A stretch of 64,000 bases of DNA from Neobacillus bataviensis (GTDB lineage: Bacteria; Bacillota; Bacilli; Bacillales_B; DSM-18226), in assembly GCF_019969725.1 (NCBI RefSeq), contig NZ_JAHXYW010000015.1, positions 1 to 64,000 on the forward strand, written 5' to 3'. Below are positions 18,847-27,536 of the stretch, one piece after another. Every line of letters begins with the position of its first letter. Position 1 is the first letter of the stretch. A model generated the notes under the pieces. It was not told the DNA's origin and did no database searches. It was given only the letters and a program-made list of their open reading frames with translations. The translations under genes and the position numbers were made by a program.

Positions 18847-19080
18847 TTAAACGACACTGTTCTTTACAGAGGCACTATCAATGACATCCTGGTCTGTAAC
18901 CGCCTGAATTGGGATATTGACCGGCGAAACGTCCCCGTTCAATTCCCCAAATCCCTGATTCCGTTTTGTTGAAACAAATAAATCAAACTGTTGATTGGGA
19001 CCCATGATGACATTGGAACCCTGATCAATGACATTGACTTTGAAACCGAGTAAATTGACAACCATTGGAGCAAATAACAA
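18847..19080 (-). CDS. GerPA/GerPF-like spore protein (copy 1)
   Basis: 77-aa protein beginning MLFAPMVVNLLGFKVNVI, with the motif STKRNQGFGELNGD that is shared with two neighbouring genes. Length and the beta-rich N-terminal NxxxI..I...G..N.G layout suggest the GerPA family (PF10676), small coat proteins that help germinants cross the spore coat. It lies 6 nt after the upstream copy, in one transcription unit. The exact GerP subclass cannot be assigned, and the family call itself rests on pattern only. Confidence 0.65.
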   Translation of the reverse strand: MLFAPMVVNLLGFKVNVIDQGSNVIMGPNQQFDLFVSTKRNQGFGELNGDVSPVNIPIQAVTDQDVIDSASVKNSVV

Positions 19081-19086
19081 GAACGA

Positions 19087-19344
19087 TCACTCCTTTACAC
19101 TATTGATTGGTTGAGAGTCGAAGGAGGTTGGGGAGTCAATTTGATCCTTATCATCCACAAAACTTCTTGTTGCCACAAAATCACTGCAATCACCAAAATT
19201 TTGTCCGAAGCCCTGATTTTTTTTATCAGAATTATGCCACTCGGCTAAAAGGTTTTGCCCAATATTTACAGCAGAAGCATTTTCAAAGGAATTAATTTTA
19301 ATCATGAATATATTTATATTAATATACGGAACTGGAGCCGGCAT
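19087..19344 (-). CDS. GerPA/GerPF-like spore protein (copy 2)
   Basis: 85-aa protein. N-terminal MPAPVPYININIFMIKIN resembles the MPAxxxxxKIN start of GerPA/GerPF. It carries SDKKNQGFGQNFGDCSD, the same NQGFG signature as copies 1 and 3. ATG at 19344 behind AAAAGGAGGGG, first gene of a two-gene operon. It diverges from the Hsp20 gene, with 132 bp between them. Probable coat-associated germination factor; not proven. Confidence 0.68.
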   Translation of the reverse strand: MPAPVPYININIFMIKINSFENASAVNIGQNLLAEWHNSDKKNQGFGQNFGDCSDFVATRSFVDDKDQIDSPTSFDSQPINSVKE

Positions 19345-19476
19345 TTTAATCCCCTCCTTTTACTTGCTTATAAATATATGCGGTTCCAAAATCTTTATGA
19401 GGTATAAAGAAAAGTTGGATTAATTTTCAAAGATAAATAGTATGATGAAAATAAGCATGAAGGGGGTGTGGATTAG

Positions 19477-19965
19477 ATGGAAATGGATAAATTGAAACAA
19501 TGGATGGAGCTTGCCAAGAATATGCATGGTGGAGATTTCTGGACCAATATTTTTGACCAGGAATTTACAAAACAGTTCATGATGAACGATCAGCAATTTA
19601 ATTCCCCTAATGATGGAGTAAATAGGAAAACGGGACAGGAGGAAAAGCAGCGCACCTTTCCTATCATTGATATTTTAGAAGGTGAAAGTGAAGTTATTGT
19701 CTTGATCGAACTTCCTGGTGTCACGAAAGAGAATATTGAATTAGGGCTTAACGGAAATATATTAACTATAAAAGGAACCGCTTCACCACTTCATCCGCAC
19801 TTGAAAAAGAGCTATACGGAAAGGTTTTATGGTGAATTTCTTAGGCAGATTACTTTGCCAGATACCATTGCCCCTAATCAACTAAGTGCTAAATTTTGGA
19901 ATGGTTTATTATTCGTAAGTTATCAGCGAATCGTTGAAAAAGGTGAAATCATACCAATAGACTAG
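19477..19965 (+). CDS. Hsp20/alpha-crystallin family protein, spore-coat type
   Basis: 162-aa small heat-shock-type protein. The N-terminal 55 residues are Gln/Met-rich, and the alpha-crystallin domain spans about 58-162 with IDILEGESEVIVLIELPGV, GNILTIKGTA, and a short terminal strand. There is no clear C-terminal IxI anchor (ends GEIIPID). Position inside a GerP-like spore cluster suggests a CotM/CotP-like coat protein rather than a general chaperone; this is inference from context. ATG at 19477, 8 nt from AGGGGGTG. Its stop overlaps the convergent copy-3 gene by 4 nt. Confidence 0.8.
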   Translation: MEMDKLKQWMELAKNMHGGDFWTNIFDQEFTKQFMMNDQQFNSPNDGVNRKTGQEEKQRTFPIIDILEGESEVIVLIELPGVTKENIELGLNGNILTIKGTASPLHPHLKKSYTERFYGEFLRQITLPDTIAPNQLSAKFWNGLLFVSYQRIVEKGEIIPID

Positions 19966-20186
19966 CCGTTAATGACAATGGCGTCTAGAAGATCAGCATC
20001 CTCAACTGTATGGATTGGTAAGGATATGGTTGAAAAGTCAGCTAATTGCTGCCCGAATCCTTGGTTTTTCTTGTTCGTATTCTTCCTCGATATTAATTGT
20101 GCACTTCCGATGGTAAAGGTTGAGCCTAGGCCAACCCCAGTGATTTTTATGATCCCAAGATTACCTACTGTTGGAATATAGAACAT
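19962..20186 (-). CDS. GerPA/GerPF-like spore protein (copy 3)
   Basis: 74-aa protein starting MFYIPTVGNLGIIKITGVG, with the shared signature NTNKKNQGFGQQLADFS. Start set at 20186, 9 nt from AAAGGAGG; an in-frame ATG 9 nt upstream is too close to the RBS. It is divergent from the GerPC-like gene (85-bp shared promoter region) and convergent with the Hsp20 gene. Same probable role as copies 1 and 2. All three keep the NQGFG core but differ elsewhere, so they are old paralogues rather than a recent duplication. Confidence 0.68.
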   Translation of the reverse strand: MFYIPTVGNLGIIKITGVGLGSTFTIGSAQLISRKNTNKKNQGFGQQLADFSTISLPIHTVEDADLLDAIVING

Positions 20187-20202
20187 TTTTTGCATCCTCC
20201 TT

Positions 20203-20240
20203 TTTACTTTGGACATGTTAAGGTGATTTCCCCATATACT
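20203..20240 (+). promoter_or_regulatory. Possible sigma-K-type promoter of the GerPC-like gene
   Basis: CATATACTT (near 20233-20241) fits the sigma-K -10 pattern CATAnnnT. An AC dinucleotide 17 nt upstream fits the minimal -35. Weak on its own, but expected for coat genes. Confidence 0.35.
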
Positions 20241-20271
20241 TGAGAGTAAGGCAGGAAGTAAGGGAGCGTTT

Positions 20272-20685
20272 GTGAGCATGTCATTAAAAGATTTATTCCA
20301 TAAATTCGGTAAAAATGATTACAATAAGGAATTAAAGAAAAAATTGCTATTTTTAGAAATGAATTTGGAAGAATTGAAAAAATCGCTGCAAACAATTCAA
20401 GAACAAATTCCAGCTGAAGCAAAAGGAAAAAGCCAAGAAGCGCCTATTATTATTGAAAAAATAAATATAGAAAAAATCATTTTAGATAAATATGAGTTAA
20501 ATAATAATTTTGGACAACTTGGAATCAAAGAGTTAAAAGGAAAACTGAATATTGGAGCTACCTATGGAAGTGAATTTACTCCAGCGTTAACCGACGAAGA
20601 AAGAGGAGAAAAGCAGGGAGAAATGAAACAAAAATCAACTGAAAAGAGCCCGCGGGTTAATATACAGGCGAAAAAAGAAGTGTAA
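20272..20685 (+). CDS. GerPC-like spore germination protein
   Basis: 137-aa protein: an N-terminal coiled coil (about 15-50, KKLLFLEMNLEELKKSLQ), a beta segment with IIIEKINIEKIILDKYEL and NFGQLGIKELKGKLNIGATYG, and a charged Lys/Glu tail. The KIxIEKIxxDK...L.GxLNIG layout is that of GerPC. GerPC is a coat component needed for permeability to germinants. Start GTG 20272, 5 nt from GGGAG; ATG 20278 is an alternative. The family link is by pattern and context. Confidence 0.7.
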   Translation: MSMSLKDLFHKFGKNDYNKELKKKLLFLEMNLEELKKSLQTIQEQIPAEAKGKSQEAPIIIEKINIEKIILDKYELNNNFGQLGIKELKGKLNIGATYGSEFTPALTDEERGEKQGEMKQKSTEKSPRVNIQAKKEV

Positions 20686-20686
20686 G

Positions 20687-20725
20687 AAAAAAGACTAAAG
20701 TTGTACCCTTTAGTCTTTAAAAAAA
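20687..20725. terminator. Bidirectional terminator
   Basis: AAAGACTAAAG / CTTTAGTCTTT stem between convergent genes. Confidence 0.88.
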
Positions 20726-20726
20726 A

Positions 20727-20969
20727 TTATTGCAGTCTGCTTTCAACTTGCTGGCATACCTCATCAGCAGACAAGCCGTTCGCATCAATAACAGACGCTT
20801 TTGTTGTCGTATCCTGCATTCCCATAACGTTAGAATCAAGGCCGGAAACGACACAGCAATCACAGTTTTGAGCATCTGACTCCTGCTTTAAATCCACAAC
20901 ATCATATCCTTTTTCCCGAAGAGCTTGTGAAATATTTGTAAGAGATTGTTCAACTCCAACTTTTGCCAT
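20727..20969 (-). CDS. UPF0180 family protein (YkuS-like)
   Basis: 80-aa cytosolic protein of the UPF0180 family. It starts [20 protein letters not shown] and has a CDCCVVSG motif with three cysteines and an alternating alpha/beta layout. This group includes B. subtilis YkuS, of unknown function. The start at 20969 follows GGAGGTGTTTAGA; a longer upstream frame (to 21026) has no RBS. The Cys-rich CDCC motif could bind a metal, which is untested. Confidence 0.88.
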   Translation of the reverse strand: MAKVGVEQSLTNISQALREKGYDVVDLKQESDAQNCDCCVVSGLDSNVMGMQDTTTKASVIDANGLSADEVCQQVESRLQ

Positions 20970-21070
20970 TCTAAACACCTCCTCCTGTAAATTATCATGT
21001 CTAAGTTTCAAAGAAATATTCCGCATAAGTTGCGATAATCTTCCAAAAGATAAAATGGGAGGTGTTTCAA

Positions 21071-21211
21071 GTGGGTAAGCGAAGTAAGAAGAAAGCAGAT
21101 CCTTCTACAATTGGGCTTAATTCACCGCAGGTAGAAGGGCAAGGAACAACAATGACTGAAACTGGCTCAAGAGCAGAGCCTTCTTCTAGAAGAAAGCAGA
21201 AAAGAATGTAA
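21071..21211 (+). CDS. Small basic protein, YuzL-like
   Basis: 46-aa ORF from GTG 21071, 7 nt from GGGAGGTG. It begins [19 protein letters not shown], has a Gly/Thr/Ser-rich middle, and ends SSRRKQKRM. The very basic, low-complexity make-up with a KKADPS start recalls the YuzL-like family or minor spore proteins. The assignment is weak, but the RBS, length and following terminator make it a credible gene. Confidence 0.6.
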   Translation: MGKRSKKKADPSTIGLNSPQVEGQGTTMTETGSRAEPSSRRKQKRM

Positions 21212-21212
21212 A

Positions 21213-21249
21213 TAAAAATAGAAGGCACCATGAAGGGTGCCTTCTATTT

Positions 21250-21251
<2 letters not shown>
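21213..21251. terminator. Bidirectional terminator
   Basis: AAATAGAAGGCACC / GGTGCCTTCTATTT stem between convergent genes. Confidence 0.92.
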
Positions 21252-22935
<1,684 letters not shown>

Positions 22936-23052
22936 CTATTGGAATGAAATGATGTGAAAGAAAAATTTTCTAAAAAATTTTTCCCGTTTTCACACTTTAT
23001 TCATAAATTTGTTGTAGAATTGGTTTAAGAAGTATTAAAGAAGGTGATAAGT

Positions 23053-23187
23053 ATGGCAAAAAAACAGCTTACTGATCTCGTTAACAAATTAAAAAAAGCA
23101 GGAATAAAAGTGAGTTTAACAAAACCAAAGTCCAATTACCTTTTATCTTTACAGCAACTTAAAAAATTTCCTTCATCCGTGAATTAA
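23053..23187 (+). CDS. Small basic protein of unknown function
   Basis: 44-aa ORF, ATG 23053 behind GAAGGTG. It begins MAKKQLTDLVNKLKKAGI and is Lys-rich (pI high), with two predicted short helices and no membrane segment or Cys. A terminator follows 18 nt after the stop, which supports it being a transcribed unit. I do not recognise a family with confidence. Confidence 0.55.
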   Translation: MAKKQLTDLVNKLKKAGIKVSLTKPKSNYLLSLQQLKKFPSSVN

Positions 23188-23204
23188 ATAGGAAAATAGG
23201 TAAT

Positions 23205-23243
23205 AAAAAGCGATTAATCCCTCCAGGATTAACCGCTTTTTTT
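23205..23243 (+). terminator. Terminator of the small basic gene
   Basis: AAAGCGATTAATCC / GGATTAACCGCTTT stem with loop ctcc and T-run. Confidence 0.9.
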
Positions 23244-23270
23244 ATTATAAGACCGTGTTTAAATCTGGCT

Positions 23271-23460
23271 GTTGATTTGCGCTCCAGACGCTTCGCGCAC
23301 CTTAGGGCGTTCCGTGGAGCCTACTCGGCGCTATAGCGCCTGCGGGGTCTCCCCAGCCCCGAACTCCCGCAGGACATTGAATTGCATCTCGAATCCGCCC
23401 ACGCACGAAGGAAATGCGATAGCATTTTCGAGGAGTTTCGCGCTTTCCGCTCCAATCAAC
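23271..23460. repeat. Bacillaceae GC-rich intergenic repeat element
   Basis: A 190-bp GC-rich island in AT-rich surroundings, bounded by GTTGATT at one end and AATCAAC at the other. Read on the minus strand it gives the familiar string GTTGATTGGAGCGGAAAGCGC, ACTCC, CCTGCGGGAG, GGGGAGACCCCGCAGGCGC, CGCCGAGTAGGCTCC and GTCTGGAGCGCAAATCAAC. This element is scattered through Bacillus and Geobacillus genomes. Here the usual palindrome is interrupted by an extra ~55-bp piece (about 23367-23430). Short frames across it are not genes. Confidence 0.75.
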
Positions 23461-23499
23461 TTCGTTTCAAGGATAAATGGTGACATAGAACCCAGTCTA

Positions 23500-24102
23500 T
23501 TATTTAATTTCATCCATTATTTTGTTGTAAACTTCTTTTTTATTAAATTCTTTTCCCATTGGAAATTTTTCTATAAATTTATTATTTTCATCTACTAAGT
23601 AGGTAAAGGTGGAATGAATGAATTGGCCATTTCCTGGGTCTTTATATTGAAATTGTAGTGCCCCTGTGACTTGCTTGATTTTTTGCTGTTCTTCTTTTAT
23701 TTTTTGCTTGTCCCCAGTTAAGAACTGCCAGCTATCATTATTATTAATTTCAAAACCATTCATATAACTTTTTAAGACTTCTGGTGTGTCACGATATGGG
23801 TCTATTGTGATGGTGATAAATTCGATTTCCTTGCCAAATACACCGCTTTTTACTAAATCATTTTTTAAGCCAACCATTTTTTGCGTCGTAGTTGGGCAAA
23901 TATCAGGACAATGGGTATAGATAAACTCAACAAGCTTTAATTTCGTTTTATCTTTACCAAAATTATAGTCTTCATTATTTTGGTTAATTAAGGTAACATT
24001 TGCTGGAATTTTAGCATTTGCATCACGTATAAAGAAAAACGATATTCCCGCAGAAATCCCAAGGAACAGCGCTAGACCGCAAATTAGATAAATCTTTTTC
24101 AT
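23500..24102 (-). CDS. SCO1/SenC family copper chaperone-like protein
   Basis: 200-aa membrane-anchored thioredoxin-fold protein: N-terminal anchor (3-25), then CxxxC (Cys65, Cys69 in THCPDICPT) and His163 (FIHSTFTYLV), the three copper ligands of Sco proteins. Sco delivers Cu or reduces the CuA site of cytochrome c oxidase subunit II. Length and start (ATG 24102 behind GGAGGGATTCG) match B. subtilis YpmQ/BsSco. It is monocistronic. It could also serve the cupredoxin protein at 13.6 kb or a NosZ-type enzyme elsewhere. Confidence 0.92.
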   Translation of the reverse strand: MKKIYLICGLALFLGISAGISFFFIRDANAKIPANVTLINQNNEDYNFGKDKTKLKLVEFIYTHCPDICPTTTQKMVGLKNDLVKSGVFGKEIEFITITIDPYRDTPEVLKSYMNGFEINNNDSWQFLTGDKQKIKEEQQKIKQVTGALQFQYKDPGNGQFIHSTFTYLVDENNKFIEKFPMGKEFNKKEVYNKIMDEIK

Positions 24103-24192
24103 TTCGAATCCCTCCTATTAAAAGGATAAAGAAGTTTGCAGAAAAATGATATGGATAATTTGTGAACAAAAACCCATTTTTCTGAATATTAG

Positions 24193-24221
24193 TTGACAAT
24201 CTATTCCAAGTATCGTATTCT
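24193..24221 (+). promoter_or_regulatory. Strong sigma-A promoter of the MutS2-like attenuator leader
   Basis: Perfect -35 TTGACA (24193-24198), exact 17-nt spacer, -10 TATTCT (24216-24221). Transcription would start near 24228, about 330 nt before the main gene. Confidence 0.85.
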
Positions 24222-24262
24222 TTAGTTGAATTTAAATTTTTTTATTTGAAGGAGTATGTTTT

Positions 24263-24286
24263 ATGTTAGGTGTCGTTCTTAACTAA
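24263..24286 (+). CDS. Seven-residue leader peptide of the attenuator
   Basis: ATG 24263, 8 nt from GAAGGAG (24248-24254), encodes MLGVVLN and a stop. The last three codons plus the stop's T (GTTCTTAACT, 24275-24284) form one arm of a 10-bp RNA helix with AGTTAAGAAC at 24373-24382. A perfect small hairpin (ATCCAAT-CA-ATTGGAT, 24286-24301) follows the stop directly. Ideal RBS and position argue for translation and for a regulatory role like the leaders of erm, cat or ABC-F resistance genes. Confidence 0.75.
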   Translation: MLGVVLN

Positions 24287-24359
24287 TCCAATCAATTGGA
24301 TATTTTCATTTCACCGCGCTCATCTGTTTTTTTTATAAACAGAGAAGGCTTATTTAAGT

Positions 24360-24458
24360 ATGGCTGGAATGAAGTTAAGAACAATGGGCAAACATACGCA
24401 TACATCTTTTACCAATGATGCTGTGTACACTCGTGTAGACAGTTTTTATTTTGGATAA
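24360..24458 (+). CDS. Second short ORF in the attenuator leader
   Basis: 32-codon ORF (begins MAGMKLRTMGKHTHTS, ends DSFYFG) with GAAGG 11 nt upstream of its ATG. It overlaps the downstream arm of helix A and a hairpin CTGTGTACACTCGTGTAGACAG-type region (24421-24442; stem TACA/TGTA). It may be a second [19 protein letters not shown] or an accident of the leader; there is no homology evidence. Confidence 0.35.
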   Translation: MAGMKLRTMGKHTHTSFTNDAVYTRVDSFYFG

Positions 24459-24504
24459 AATTTTGTATAAAGAAAATGAGTGTTTTTAACTCGTTTTTTT
24501 TTCA

Positions 24505-24538
24505 GCCGCAATGACATTGTTCATTGCGGCTTTTTTTT
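24505..24538 (+). terminator. Attenuator terminator before the MutS2-like gene
   Basis: Perfect 10-bp stem GCCGCAATGA / TCATTGCGGC, loop cattgt, then eight T's, ending 22 nt before the start codon of the gene it controls. Confidence 0.92.
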
Positions 24539-24559
24539 ATTACAAAGGAGGCAAACAAA

Positions 24560-26485
24560 TTGAATCAACACACTTTTCATATGTTAGAATTTCAACAAAT
24601 AAAAGAAACAATTGCACAGTTTGCGTTAACAAAAGAAGGGAAAGAAAAGATTCTTAAGCTGGAACCATCGACTAATAAAAACCAAATTGAGGCCTGGCTA
24701 GATGAAGTTACTGAGGCAGTTCATATTTTAAAAAGGAGTGCCAGTGTGCCTATTTCTGGGATGGATGGAATGGAACAGCTTCAAAATAATCTGAATAAAG
24801 GAACAGCCTTAAGACCTGATCAACTTTCAAAGCTGTATGATTTTTTGGATTGCTGCGTCAAAATGAAAAGATACATGAAAGATAAGGAATTTTATGCACC
24901 AAGAGTTTCAGCTTATGTCGATGCAATTGATGAATTGCCAGACCTGGCAAGCGAAATTATTCGTTGCATCAGAAATGGAAGAGTTGATGACTATGCTACA
25001 AAAGAGCTGCTAAAAATTAGAAAACAAATGGCCATTCACGAGGAACGGCTTAAAGAAAAAAGCATGCAGTTGATTCGCTCAAATAAATACAAAACCTATT
25101 TGCAGGAAAATGTAATCAGTCAGCGAAATGGAAGATTTGTAATTCCAATAAAGAAGGAATACCGTAATAAAATAAAAGGCACCGTGCTTGATACATCGGC
25201 ATCGGGTTCCACGCTTTTTATTGAACCTGAAGAAATAGCCGTTTTTCAGGATCAGCTGACATGGCTTCAAGCTGATGAGGAGATTGAAGTGCAAAAAGTA
25301 TTGTATTTTTTAACTGGATTAGTCGAAGAAAAAGAGCAGCAAATCCGCCTTGCCGTCGAAATCATGGTGCATTATGATTTTTTATTTGCCAAGGCCAAGT
25401 ATTGCCGTTCGATTAATGCGGTCAAAGTGGAAGTAAATGATTTAGGTGAGGTTGAAATCATTGATGCAAGGCATCCTTTACTAGGTGAAAAGGCAGTACC
25501 ATTATCGTTTAGGTTAGCGCAAAATCAAAAAGCATTAGTGATTACAGGTCCGAATACCGGTGGAAAAACAGTTACCATTAAAACTGTAGGGCTCTTAACC
25601 TTAATGGTACAATGTGGTCTCCATATCCCAGCAGGGGAAGGAAGTAAATTATGTGTCTTTGAACGCATTTTAGTAGATATTGGGGACGGTCAGAGCATTA
25701 CCGAAAATTTAAGCACCTTTAGTTCAAGAATCGTAAATATTATCGATATTCTTAAGGAGACCAATAGCCGAACCTTGGCACTGTTAGATGAACTTGGTTC
25801 AGGCACAGACCCTGGAGAAGGAATGGGCCTTGCGACAGCGATTTTGGAAACTCTTTATGAAAAAGGTGCTATCATCCTCGCAACCACTCATTATAGTGAA
25901 ATTAAGGAATTTGCTGAAAATCACGATGGTTTTATTAATGGGTCAATGGAGTTTGACTTAAACACACTAAGTCCAACATATCGCTTAAATATTGGAAGGG
26001 GAGGGGAAAGCCAAGCGTTTGCGATTGCTTTAAAGCTGGGCATTCATCCGAAAATAATTGAAAAGGCACATAAAATTACCTATAAGGAAGAAAAAATTTA
26101 TACAACTGCCATAACAGATCCATGGAAGCTTAAGGAAATTGAGAAGCAGATTATTATCAATAAATATCAGAATCGAAAAAAAGCCCCCAGAACGGAATTG
26201 CAAATCCCTCAATATCAACAGGGTGACAATGTCAAGGTTTCACCTGCAAATGAATTTGGTATCGTTTATCAGGGGCCGGATTCCCAGGGGAATTATATAG
26301 TTCAAATTAAAGGGGAGAAAGTGTCTGTAAACCACAAAAGGTTAACGCTTTATATTGCCGCAAATGAACTATATCCAGAGGATTATGACTTTGATATTAT
26401 TTTTCAATCAAAAGAGAACAGGAAAAAAAGTAAAATCCTTTCGAAAAGGCACGAGGAAAATATCATTATCGATCATACCGAATAA
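24560..26485 (+). CDS. MutS2-like ATPase lacking the Smr domain
   Basis: 641-aa MutS-family protein of the MutS2 type: N-terminal lever/core helices (1-300), then an ATPase domain with Walker A GPNTGGKT, Walker B TLALLDELGSGTDPGEG and ATTHYSEIK, then a KOW/SH3-like segment (about 555-600). B. subtilis MutS2 is 785 aa and ends in a Smr endonuclease domain. Here the protein stops after the KOW-like part and the long coiled coil is shortened, so it is a paralogue. MutS2 is reported to bind collided ribosomes and split them. Start TTG 24560, 8 nt from AAAGGAGG. It is controlled by an upstream translated attenuator, typical of ribosome-drug resistance genes. Confidence 0.85.
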   Translation: MNQHTFHMLEFQQIKETIAQFALTKEGKEKILKLEPSTNKNQIEAWLDEVTEAVHILKRSASVPISGMDGMEQLQNNLNKGTALRPDQLSKLYDFLDCCVKMKRYMKDKEFYAPRVSAYVDAIDELPDLASEIIRCIRNGRVDDYATKELLKIRKQMAIHEERLKEKSMQLIRSNKYKTYLQENVISQRNGRFVIPIKKEYRNKIKGTVLDTSASGSTLFIEPEEIAVFQDQLTWLQADEEIEVQKVLYFLTGLVEEKEQQIRLAVEIMVHYDFLFAKAKYCRSINAVKVEVNDLGEVEIIDARHPLLGEKAVPLSFRLAQNQKALVITGPNTGGKTVTIKTVGLLTLMVQCGLHIPAGEGSKLCVFERILVDIGDGQSITENLSTFSSRIVNIIDILKETNSRTLALLDELGSGTDPGEGMGLATAILETLYEKGAIILATTHYSEIKEFAENHDGFINGSMEFDLNTLSPTYRLNIGRGGESQAFAIALKLGIHPKIIEKAHKITYKEEKIYTTAITDPWKLKEIEKQIIINKYQNRKKAPRTELQIPQYQQGDNVKVSPANEFGIVYQGPDSQGNYIVQIKGEKVSVNHKRLTLYIAANELYPEDYDFDIIFQSKENRKKSKILSKRHEENIIIDHTE

Positions 26486-26486
26486 C

Positions 26487-26526
26487 GAAAAAAGCTAGGA
26501 CTTTGTATAAGTTCTAGCTTTTTTCG
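26487..26526 (+). terminator. Terminator of the MutS2-like gene
   Basis: AAAAAAGCTAG / CTAGCTTTTTT stem after the stop. Confidence 0.9.
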
Positions 26527-26628
26527 TTTAGCATGTAATTTGAAATCGCTTTATAAACTGTCAAATATCGTTCAAGTTTACTTATGAACAAAAGGGTAAT
26601 GGAGGTTTATGATGTTTATATAAATTAT

Positions 26629-26646
26629 TTGTGAATTGATTCACAA
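26629..26646. promoter_or_regulatory. Rex-type (or Fnr-type) operator before the FNT gene
   Basis: TTGTGAATTGATTCACAA is an inverted repeat matching the Rex consensus TTGTGAA-N4-TTCACAA with both half sites intact. It also contains TGTGA-N6-TCACA, the Bacillus Fnr pattern. It lies 19 nt before the start codon and after AT-rich -10-like TATATAAAT (26617-26625). The position fits a repressor (Rex, released by NADH) better than activation at -41.5. Confidence 0.8.
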
Positions 26647-26664
26647 TAAGAAGGAGTCTTTCCC

Positions 26665-27507
26665 ATGGAACTTCAACCAATGGAACAAGTGGTTAATCTG
26701 GCATTAAAAAAGAAAAAAATACTTGATGAATCATTCATTAAGTATTTAATAAGAGCAGCTTTGTCTGGTATTTATATTGGATTTGGAATTATGTTATCAT
26801 TTCGCTTAGGGGAGGGATTTTTTGATATCCATTCACCGGTTGCATCATTGATGACTTCCATCTTTTTTGGAATTGCCTTGGTTTTAATTATATATGGCGG
26901 TTCAGAATTATTTACAGGTAATACAATGTATTTCACAGTGAGCACATTAAATAAACAAACCTCATGGAAAGATACACTTCAAAATTGGATTGCATGCTAT
27001 ACCGGTAATCTCATAGGTGCTGTTTTTTTCGCCCTGCTAGTACTGTATTCCGGGATTTTTTCATCGCTGGATAATAGTCAGCTTTTAATGGAAACAGCGG
27101 CGCATAAAATGGAATATCCAACTATGGAGTTATTTTTCCGAGCCATCCTTTGTAACTGGGTTGTTTGTTTAGCTGTTTGGATCCCTATGCACGTGAAAGG
27201 AGATGGAGGCAAAATTGCTGTTATGATGCTGTTAGTGTTTGCCTTTGTTGCTTCTGGCTTCGAGCATAGTGTGGCCAATATGGTGACGTTTTCACTTGCC
27301 TTAATATTACCGCACCCTGAAACCATAACTCTTGCAGGTGCTTTTCATAATTTAATTCCTGTTACAATTGGAAATATTATCGGCGGAGGGCTGTTTGTAG
27401 GCGGCACCTATGTGTTTTTATCTACAACGTCAAACCAAAAACATCAGCTAAAACTTACGAAAAAAGAAACGGCAAAACCTTCATATTTAAAAAAGGCAAA
27501 AGCATAG
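26665..27507 (+). CDS. Formate/nitrite transporter (FNT) family channel
   Basis: 280-aa, six-helix FNT channel. Family features are the GGSELFTGNT first half-helix motif, NWIACYTGNLIGA, and the second repeat GFEHSVANMVTFSL with the central His in the pore region. It passes formate, nitrite or related small anions. ATG 26665 behind GAAGGAG. A near-perfect Rex/Fnr palindrome directly upstream indicates anaerobic control. With pflB and formate dehydrogenase in the same window, formate is the most likely substrate, though nitrite cannot be excluded. Confidence 0.9.
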   Translation: MELQPMEQVVNLALKKKKILDESFIKYLIRAALSGIYIGFGIMLSFRLGEGFFDIHSPVASLMTSIFFGIALVLIIYGGSELFTGNTMYFTVSTLNKQTSWKDTLQNWIACYTGNLIGAVFFALLVLYSGIFSSLDNSQLLMETAAHKMEYPTMELFFRAILCNWVVCLAVWIPMHVKGDGGKIAVMMLLVFAFVASGFEHSVANMVTFSLALILPHPETITLAGAFHNLIPVTIGNIIGGGLFVGGTYVFLSTTSNQKHQLKLTKKETAKPSYLKKAKA

Positions 27508-27508
27508 C

Positions 27509-27536
27509 CTTCCAGTTCAGGAAGGCTTCCTTTTTT
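27509..27536 (+). terminator. Terminator of the FNT gene
   Basis: GCCTTCC-agttca-GGAAGGC followed by a T-rich tract. Confidence 0.88.

Larger units (their letters stand above)
24263..24538 (+). promoter_or_regulatory. Transcription attenuator (leader peptide, competing helices, terminator)
   Basis: Elements in order: leader peptide (24263-24286); helix A arms 24275-24284 and 24373-24382; second short ORF (24360-24458); terminator hairpin GCCGCAATGA / TCATTGCGGC (24505-24514, 24521-24530) with eight T's. The strand freed from helix A includes GAACAATG (24379-24386), which is complementary to CATTGTTC (24515-24522) in the terminator loop and 3' arm. A ribosome held on the leader would break helix A, free this strand and let it disrupt the terminator. 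Inferred mechanism; the complementarities are directly visible. Confidence 0.75.

Noticed and set aside
23331..23513. 60-codon minus-strand ORF
   Set aside because: Lies inside the GC-rich intergenic repeat; composition is that of the repeat, no RBS.
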